The notes beneath the pieces were generated by a model, which saw only the letters and a list, made by a program, of their open reading frames with translations, was not told where the DNA came from and did not search any database. Positions 56,469 to 64,000 of a stretch of DNA of 64,000 bases are shown one piece after another (within the stretch, counting starts at the first letter, position 1; the number at the start of each line of letters is the position of its first letter). This stretch comes from Megalopta genalis (lineage: Eukaryota > Arthropoda > Insecta > Hymenoptera > Halictidae): positions 7,024,001-7,088,000 of the forward strand of contig NC_135029.1 in assembly GCF_051020955.1 (NCBI RefSeq). The letters are read 5' to 3'. Made by a program: the position numbers and the translations under genes.

Positions 56469-57034
56469 TAGAGTTCGGCAAAATGTTATTCGAATGATGA
56501 AAACATAAAGATTGATCTGGATAACAATTTATCCAAGTAAGATTTTATTCGAATAAAAATTCATCCAAATAAGAAGTTATTTGTTAGCCAAATAAGAATT
56601 TATTTGCATAGGAATTAATTCGGAAAGTAATCGATTTGAATAAAAATGATAGACTACAGTGTTTTTCATTGTTTATTCGTTAGTCTCTTCCATGTTAATT
56701 TTAACAATTAACTATTTTTTTCCAACTGCTTAAGCGGAAAGTTTGTCACTTTTGAGTAGATCGATCATCGATGCAGGACTTTCCAGAATTCGTATTTACA
56801 ACACACAATACATATATGCTGAAAAAGTTCTGTAAACGAAACGGTCTACAATTGCCTGTATTATTATTCGAATAATTTTACAATCACTATTCGAATAAAT
56901 AGGTAGAACAATTTGTTATGAATAATGAATAATTATTGTTCGAATGAAATATTCGACCGAAAAGGATTCATTCGAATAATTATTCTAGGTAAATATTTAT
57001 ATATTCGAAACAATTCGAATAATGCCTAACCCTG
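56469..57034. mobile_element. hAT-like element rich in TTCGAAT motifs
   Basis: The right end, inverted, reads CAGGGTTAGGCATTATTCGA; the left end, decayed, reads TAGAGTTCGGCAAAATGTTA TTCGAATG. Flanking 8-mers AAATAAAA (56461-56468) and AATTAAAA (57035-57042) match at 7 of 8. TTCGAA occurs at about eight places inside, clustered toward the two ends, like the subterminal transposase-binding repeats of hAT elements. 566 bp, no coding capacity. Confidence 0.68.
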
Positions 57035-58680
57035 AATTAAAATGACTGCTTTTCATACGACTATACGTCACACGTTTTCCTGTAATCCCTGCGAGAAGAA
57101 TGCGCGACAAGCTGCAATCAATATTTACTCGTAGAATTTTTATAATCCAAAAAAGGTAACAGCACTGAAATTATCAGAGTATAATACCTCGGAACAGCGA
57201 TCGCTGCACCTACACGGCAATTCGAAACGGAATGGTTACTTTTACCTTAATGATATTATAATGATTACAGGGGACACAGTTTGAGTCGGTGGGACTGTCG
57301 CGTTTACCGTAATGTTGATGCTTGCGCGAAAAATATTGGCAGCGGCGCCTTTTAATTAGAGCACCGTAATTGAATCGACGTTATTATATAAACAAACTTG
57401 CACGATTAAGTATTATATTATTACGCCGATCGTTCGATTCTAATGATCGTTCTACACTCGCGCGTGTAAATCGTATTACAGAATACAATTTGCATTCCAT
57501 GCTTAGATACTTATTACAAATGCCTTAATTAAGTCGAACTCAATTATGCATTCAACGTTACGAAGCAAACAGAGAAAAGCAAACTACATTAAATTATAGA
57601 CAGTCAAAGTTATATAAAAGTATTTAATGTTTACTGCCACCGATATATTTATTCGAATAGTCCTTCTCCTTTTTTCTGTAATAGTATTAATTTTAATTTA
57701 TTATAAATTGAAATCAGAGTTGGTAACATTCGTTGTTCTAAAAAGAGACATTGCTGTATCCTGGACATTATAAGCCATTTGTCAAGTCTATTGTACACCT
57801 TCGGTCTACAATTATATATACATAATATATAATAATCCATAAATTCAGCCTGCTACGTGATGCAACAGAAGAAAAGTGTCTCTGTATATGAAGTGTTGAT
57901 GATCTTGAAGAAAAACTCAAAGAAACATGAGGAACACAATATTTTTCACAGCATCGAAAACAATGGACATACTTAGGGTGCTTCCTATAGCTGGAACACC
58001 CAGTATCGGAATCGTATCGCATATCGTGTATATACTTTTATCACGTAACAGCTTAGTTTTCGTTTCGATCAAAGATTGCTTCCACTTCATACGGATTTTC
58101 GGTTACGCCCCTGAGTCCCGTCGCGCGTCACGCTCCCTGATGATCGCTTAAATGCTGCACGCACATACATATAAAGCAACAAATACACGCGCCTGAGGTG
58201 TTCGAAAAGAAGGTCGTCGAAAGAGACGACCACGGGGAGTGAAACGTGCGACGGGAGTTCGGAGGCGTAGCCCTCGCGACTCGAATGTTGCGTACTGGTT
58301 AATTCCGAGACCTGGTTTAAGGGGATGTTCTGTCTCTGAGATTTTTTAGAATTCCTGAAGAATTCTTTTTACAACGAAACAAACGACTTCCTACTTCCTA
58401 CTCTCCATTGGTTTTCTATACATTTACTAGTATACTTTGAGGACATATATTTATCTGAAGTGAAAATGTTTAGAATTATCCGAGTTACATCTTTTTAACC
58501 AGGCTTTTTAATCGCTATTCTTCGTGACAGACTAGTTCAACTAGTTGGAAAAAATAAGATGACACTTTCAAAATACATGTACTGTTTATCGACGGTACCA
58601 GACTGGGCAACATATCTCGCTAGTGAACAAAAATGGCAGCAATTTGAGGTTTGTCTTTCGTTCGGCATATGTATACGCAT

Positions 58681-58730
58681 ATACTATACTATACTATACT
58701 ATACTATACTATACTATACTATACTATACT
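58681..58730. repeat. (ATACT)10 pentanucleotide microsatellite
   Basis: Ten perfect ATACT units. The same motif, on the opposite strand and less regular (TATAG units), is at about 62480-62540. Confidence 0.97.
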
Positions 58731-59510
58731 ATATACGGATTATGAAATTCCTTGTCTATCTCAATGTTTATGTTAGGTCTGTTTAGTTGCGAGATTGTAT
58801 CGTGTTTTCGTGCCCATAAAATGCTCAAATTGTTTTCCGCAATGGCTATGACGTACGGGCGTTTCGTGTAATAGTTATGATGTATATGTATATCCGCTAG
58901 GGATGGAAAATTGGTGCCACTCAGGTGTAGACTTGTGTTAGTGAACCGTGTCGCTCAAAGAGTTAAGTCGGAATAAAATTCTGTTCTAAAGTCATTAATA
59001 TTTAAGTACTCGTGTAAATATACATTATCTCTTTACCCCATAGAAAATTATTATAATCGAAAAATTTCAAACCATTGTAACTGCGAGGATAATGGTTATC
59101 GGCGAAGGGTTAAAATTATCATACTTCAAGAAAATACGATACAAAAAGACCAACTTCTCGAAGTCTCTAAGCCAGAATATTCCATTACAATTTTTTTCAG
59201 TTGCCGAAAAGGATGAGAATTGGACGCAAACGTTATTCCGCTTTTCCAATTATGTTGCATCGCCGATAGTCGGAGAATCTCGCGGGAGGGGAATGAAGAT
59301 TCGTGTAATCGTTCCGACGAATGATCTCGTCGAAGGTTCAGGGATGGGATCGTTTTGGCGGCGCGATGGTAGATGAGAAAAATAAGTAACGAGGAAGGAA
59401 GACAAGAACGAGAAGAAACCGGTCGGTCTCCTCGGGATCGCCGCGCCGTACCGAGATTATTTTTCTTCTCGTTCGCTTCTTCTTCGTCTTCTACTTCTCC
59501 CTCTTCCTTG

Positions 59511-59562
59511 TCCTCTTCTTCTTCTTCTTCTTCTTCTTCTTCTTCTTCTTCTTCTTCTTCTA
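59511..59562. repeat. (CTT)n microsatellite
   Basis: About 17 CTT units on the plus strand. The minus strand encodes a poly-Glu run, which explains the 201-codon frame 59731-59126; that frame has no other protein-like feature. Confidence 0.97.
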
Positions 59563-59777
59563 TCAGCCGTGATCTTCGTCCTGGAGTCATGGGTCGTGAT
59601 AAATTAGTGGGTATGCATCGCGTGGAGGTGCAACGTGTGGTAGGAACGTGAGAGAAGGATTCCTCGTTTTTAATGTAACCCTGATGCCTGCATAATTCGT
59701 GTGTCCTTACTGCAGACCATTGCGTTAGCAATATTATTCGCTACTACCTGCTGTTTTTCTTCGTATTACGGCTTCTA

Positions 59778-60195
59778 TTGGGTTGACAACTAAGTAATTG
59801 CCGATTTGTTCAATGAAATAAAAAATTTTTTTACTTGGAATAAAGTTTAATCCTTTTGCCATCTCTCTGACAACTTGAAAATTCCACGCTCGTAGAAAGT
59901 CTGATCCTTTTCGGCCAAAAACTGAGTTAAGTGAGATTTTACAGCGTTATCATCGTTAAAAGTTTTACCACGAAAGGAGTTATCCAGGGATCGAAATAAG
60001 TGGTAATCCGATGGCGCGAGATCAGGGCTATATGGTGGGTGTAACGTCAATTCCCAACCAATATCCATCAATTTTTGCCGAGTGGACAAAGACGTGTGCG
60101 GCCTAGCATTGTCCTACTGGAAAATGACACCTTTACGATTGACCAATTCTGGTCGCTTTTCCTTGACCGCTGCATTCAATTTGTCCAGTTGCTAA
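59778..60195 (-). pseudogene. 5'-truncated mariner transposase relic with 3' terminal repeat
   Basis: The minus strand from about 60185 reads LDKLNAAVKEKRPELVNRKG, VIFQ, stop, DNARPHTS, then LHPPYSPDLAPSDYHLFRSL and SFRGKTFNDDNAVKSHL to a stop after WQKD at 59847. The blocks VIF..DNARPHTS and HPPYSPDLAPSDYHLF are the second and third acidic catalytic blocks of mariner (DD34D) transposases. An in-frame stop replaces the residue before the DNARPH Asp, and everything upstream of LDKLNAA is absent. Downstream, the plus-strand TTGGGTTGACAACTAAGTAA (59778 onward, preceded by TA) is a mariner end close to that of the mellifera subfamily. Dead copy. Confidence 0.88.
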
Positions 60196-60825
60196 CATTC
60201 ACGGATAATAAAAAAATAACATAATAATAATAATAATAATAATTTTATATCTCCCGCGTATTTATGGTTGAAATAGAAATAATTTTCGCTTTTGAATACC
60301 GTAGATCATAAGGCAAAATTAGGCGAAACAAGTTGTGAAGTAAGACGACCCCATTTCGCCAGACGGCGAATATGATTAGCGGAATTCGTTTCCAGGTGAA
60401 GCTCCCAGGATTCAGGTTGTCGAAGCTTACCGAATTAATCGGGATTTAAATTACCGGTCGATGAAATCCGAGGAGACGTAATTCAACCAGTCTGCGCCTG
60501 TCCTACATGACCATATAACAAACTCACAAGTCTCGTCGATTTCTCGATGCGCGACACGTTTAGGAAGGCAACCTTGAATTCGTTGGTAGACGTCGAACTT
60601 TTAAATATCACGGCTAGTACTCGCGATCAAATTAGCAATCGACTTTTGCCCAAGGCACTTTCATTCGTCTGGATGCTTTCTCGCATTCGCTGAAACTCAA
60701 CTCAGCCAGTACAGGTATTCTGCAATTACATTTATTTTTTCACAAGAAACGTGTCTTTCGATTGTTACCATATTTACACGCTTAACTAGCAAACATTGTT
60801 GAAATCGTCGGATATTCATACGGTG

Positions 60826-60885
60826 CGCACAAAAGTGTTCGTATATCTTTTAAAACGCAACTTTTTTAATCCTTAAATGCATATT
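60826..60885. mobile_element. end fragment of the 618-bp fold-back family
   Basis: GCGCACAAAAGTGTTCGTAT then ATCTTTTAAAACGCAACTTT matches the left end at 37276. About 520 bp further on, 61405-61480 (AAAACTGGACTAAATGACTT, GGGACTAATCTACTAGTCGG) matches subterminal parts of the same family, so the two may be remnants of one element with an AT-rich insertion between them. Confidence 0.65.
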
Positions 60886-61197
60886 GTTGTCAATTGTCTA
60901 CATTCCAGTTCCATTTAATTTTATTCAAAAACCTGAGTACGTGCGTTCCCGAACACACGTTGATAACAATAGACCATATGTGAAATAAAAGACTTGACAT
61001 TACTTTTGGCGAGTAAGTTATATGTTTTTTGACATTTGAATGTGGTGGAGAGATATTTCCTTTTTTCGAGTTTCCTATAACGGAGTGATTTATCTAATTG
61101 AAAAAAAATTACTTCTCATCTGTTGTCAGGTAAGCTATGAATGTTTCATGTTGCATTTGAAAATTTTATTGGATATATGCCAGATTTATATATATAT

Positions 61198-61361
61198 CGT
61201 TTTTTATAGGAATGTAGTCATAGGCTACGTAAAAAATAAATAAAAAATATATATATATAATATAATAATAAATATAATTATATATATATGACTCAATACT
61301 ATTACCTAGATTTTTTTATTTATTTTTTACGCAACCTATGACTACATTCCTATAAAAAATG
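61198..61361. repeat. hairpin with about 48-bp arms
   Basis: Left arm CGTTTTTTATAGGAATGTAG then TCATAGGCTACGTAAAAAAT pairs with right arm ATTTTTTACGCAACCTATGA then CTACATTCCTATAAAAAATG with two or three mismatches. The spacer is about 64 bp of AT-only repeats. It looks like a palindromic miniature element; I could not identify a target duplication. Confidence 0.8.
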
Positions 61362-62299
61362 ATTTTTTAAAATTCGAAACAAAAAATCATGCGTTTAAGG
61401 GTTAAAACTGGACTAAATGACTTGCCTTTTTTTTTCTAGATGCTAGAGGGACTAATCTACTAGTCGGTGACTAAAATGCCGAGTACATATACCGGATAAT
61501 CGGAATTCTGCTGTATTATTAAAAATCAATTGCGTTCACCTATCTACGATGCTAGACTTTTATTTCTATTAAAGAAACGAAGCAATTAATTTGTCCCAGA
61601 CACTGTAAACGACAATAGAGCAAGAGATCGTCGACGACAAATAGAAGCACGAGAAAGGCTCGATGAGAACGATGGAAAGTGTCGCTCGAGTAGTCGACAA
61701 ATTGCCGAGCGGTATATGTATAGCGTTGTTCATCCCGTGCGAACGATCTTAACGAGTTGAAACAACTTTAATTAAGCGCATTACGCTAGGCTGCCCCGCT
61801 GAACTTTGTCTATCGTACTATGACACGAGGAAATAATGCCATTTCAACCGCGTTACTTTCTGTGATCAAAATGTTCTACATTCGTGCCAGGAAGAATACA
61901 CGATTCTGCGAAATCTATAATTGCGCGAATGAATTCCGCGACTCCCTCCGGATAAGAATAAAATCGTGCGCATCGATCTTTCTTTATTCGTTGGTAACGG
62001 ACGAACATGCGTGTAAAATGTTGCGTGCACTGGAAATTTGAATCTGTCGGTGACGCATGAAAACGGAAGCGAAATACATAGCAATGAATGTCGGATTATT
62101 CTAATATTAAGGAGAATACATGTTATGCGAAATACGCAGAATCTGCAGTCTATTCGACAAATCACGCACGATCGCCTTATTGTGGTTTGCAGAGAATTGT
62201 CTGGTAATCGACTGTTTTACGAAAGACTTAAGAAATCATTCGACGATAATATCATTCCGGGTCTACAGTTGTTTATACAATTGAGTGTATAGTGTAATG

Positions 62300-62466
62300 C
62301 AGGCATTGGCGAGCCGCGATCCGTGGGCCAAATCTGGCCTGTAGCTCGTCCCTCGCACACCCACACGACACGAGAAACGATATGATGTGTGATATGTGTA
62401 GCAATGTGTATGAAGCAGTAGAAGTGGAACTTGTGGCCCGCGACCGAAATGATACGCCCATGCCTG
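62300..62466. mobile_element. hAT-type miniature element with near-perfect 8-bp duplication
   Basis: Starts CAGGCATTGGCGAGCCGCGA; inverted right end CAGGCATGGGCGTATCATTT. GGCC/GGCCCGCG blocks lie inside both ends. Flanked by GTGTAATG (62292-62299) and GTGTAATA (62467-62474), 7 of 8 identical. 167 bp, no transposase. Confidence 0.86.
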
Positions 62467-62477
62467 GTGTAATATAT

Positions 62478-62545
62478 TTACAGTATAGTATAGTATAATA
62501 TAATATAGTACAGTATTTACATATATTATATAGTATAGTATTTAC
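62478..62545. repeat. degenerate (TATAG)n tract
   Basis: TATAG/TATAA units immediately right of the hAT element's target duplication. Same pentamer family as 58681-58730, opposite strand. Confidence 0.8.
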
Positions 62546-64000
62546 ATAATTTTGTATGTGTATAGGAATTAATTTGCATTTCATGTATTTCCTTTTTTTT
62601 TTTGTTAAACTTCAATAAACACATCTACGCAATAAATGAGCTCTTACGCTTATACCATTAAATTTATTTTTAATCATTTATAATAGAACCTTACGTGTCA
62701 ATTTTCGGTTGGCAGATAGTTTTGTTCGATGCACGCTTCGCAGCCATTTTTGCGTTTTCTATCGTGTACAGGAAGTGAAAAAGGATTATCGGACTCGGGC
62801 AAAGTATTCTCTATGTATAGAAAACAATATCGCGTTTCCAGTGATCGATGGAACAGTTCTAGCTTCGGTATCAGAAATACGAGTCGTTGGAGAGCTATCT
62901 GTAAATTACAACGACTAGCTGAAACGTGACGCAGAACGAGATCGCTTGGAATAGTTATCGGTATTGATGGAGTCCCTTCCACGAAATCGGCCGCATTCTT
63001 TTTAAATCACAAGCAATGGGGTTGGGGGATCGTAGAGAAAAATTCACGCGCGCCGAAAGCCGCTCGATTATTGCGTACGCCCTCCCAGTGAAAAGATGCG
63101 GCCGTAAACTTTCGTGGAAAAACAAAATTACGAGCAGCCGCGAGGGCCCACTCATTCCACAGGAATTTATAATTAGCTGCGCATGAAACACGTAATTCAT
63201 CGAGGTAGTAACAAACAATGTTGCTCTCGCTGGTCTTATTCTGAACCGAGGTAACAAACCTTCTCTGCTTCACGTGAACAAACCAACGATTATCCTCGCC
63301 ATTTACTTCATTTTTGCTACACGTTTACGGATTCGGGTAGTAAATAATAAATCTTCGAAGAAAGCATTCCTTGTGTTTTGAATTCTGAGTACAACTCGTG
63401 GTAACTTGTGGATTTTTAACGACCCCCGAGCGATGTTTGCGGAGCGTAAAGAACTGAAAAAGAATTTCTAGCTTCCTGTAAGTCTACAAAAAAATTCTGT
63501 GGTTTATACATAATAAAGCTTGGAAGTTAAGTTTACAATTATTGTCAGTAGAACATAAATTTATTTTTGCTTATTTATTTATGTAATCATTAGCAACCGC
63601 TAACCCCTTAATTATCGGAACGAAAACATGACACAGCTGTTCGGATAATCGCTGCAAACGGACACTATTTAATGGAAAAGAACAGTTTGTATAATTCCCT
63701 TTGTGAAAATTATGCAGAACATCTAGAATTTGGTTAGGAATATGAGTACGCTGCTTTCAGGTCACGTTTCGTGCTTCCTTTTTGGCAACTTGAAAAAGAA
63801 ATTTTTCAAAGGAAAAATTATTCAACCGCCTGTTTCATCATCGAATTACTCGCGAAGATATGTACAAATTTGACGAACAAAATAGCAGACAGCAGGGTAA
63901 TATTTATTTAATAACGATAAATTCTGTGGAACAATTTCTTAAGGAACATATACCTTGGGAAACACATATATTGACTTCAAAATAGCCAGCACCGGGCAGG

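Larger units (their letters stand above)
55735..64000. other. sequence upstream of the first PHLDB exon in view
   Basis: About 8.3 kb. No host coding exon found. It contains the listed hAT elements, the mariner relic, a hairpin at 61.2 kb and microsatellites. CpG-rich patches at 55.6-55.9, 58.07-58.30, 61.60-62.00 and 63.0-63.13 kb could include the gene's 5' UTR exon and promoter, but I cannot point to one. I see nothing nameable in 57.1-58.6 and 63.2-64.0 kb. Confidence 0.65.

Noticed and set aside
59126..59731. 201-codon minus-strand frame with a poly-Glu run
   Set aside because: The Glu run is the (CTT)n microsatellite read backwards; the rest shows no domain, no splice context and no resemblance to known proteins.
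1..64000. tRNA, rRNA, CRISPR arrays, bacterial operons or phage genes
   Set aside because: I looked for tRNA B-box-like GGTTCGA motifs in cloverleaf context, regularly spaced direct repeats with unique spacers and dense short-spaced genes; none is present, and the sequence is plainly an animal intron landscape.

Overview
The window is animal DNA. It is AT-rich, has long introns, GT-AG splice sites and no operons. It most likely comes from an insect, and probably a hymenopteran; that last step is inference from the protein's style and from a mariner end resembling the honeybee (mellifera) subfamily. There are no tRNA, rRNA or CRISPR signals.

I can support one host gene. It lies on the minus strand and fills most of the window. 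It encodes a homologue of vertebrate PHLDB1/PHLDB2 (LL5alpha/LL5beta), a cortical scaffold with an N-terminal FHA domain, a long disordered middle, coiled coils and a C-terminal PIP3-type PH domain. I assembled 11 exons by hand from homology, splice sites and reading phase: 55732-55603, 35489-35316, 34508-33212, 32227-31282, 28878-28505, 28012-27862, 27362-27137, 23574-23409, 11521-11392, 2822-2658 and 1369-1112. All ten junctions keep phase and the parts sum to 4017 nt (1339 codons). The gene is cut by the left edge: the second half of the PH domain and the stop codon lie below position 1. The first exon in view opens at a good splice acceptor, so a 5' UTR exon and promoter probably lie further right.

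Layout, right to left in gene order: 64.0-55.7 kb, upstream non-coding DNA with a mariner relic and two hAT-type miniature elements; 55.7 kb, the N-terminal exon; 55.6-35.5 kb, a 20 kb intron packed with transposon remnants; 35.5-27.1 kb, a compact block of exons 2-7 (FHA domain, disordered region, coiled coil); 27.1-1.1 kb, exons 8-11 separated by introns of 3.6, 11.9, 8.6 and 1.3 kb.

Almost everything else that can be recognised is mobile-element debris: piggyBac-like (TTAA), hAT-like (8-bp duplications, one perfect) and Tc1/mariner-like (TA) miniature elements; relics of a mariner and a Tc3-like transposase; the tail of an R1-like LINE; a decayed ORF of unknown type; and several fold-back elements whose arms pair over 40 to 360 bp. 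Microsatellites, a 10-bp-period minisatellite and long polypyrimidine tracts complete the picture. I found no new multi-gene system. The observations most worth a second look are the long fold-back elements inside transcribed introns, the apparent loss of the coiled coil before the PH domain, and CpG-rich intronic blocks that could be alternative promoters.
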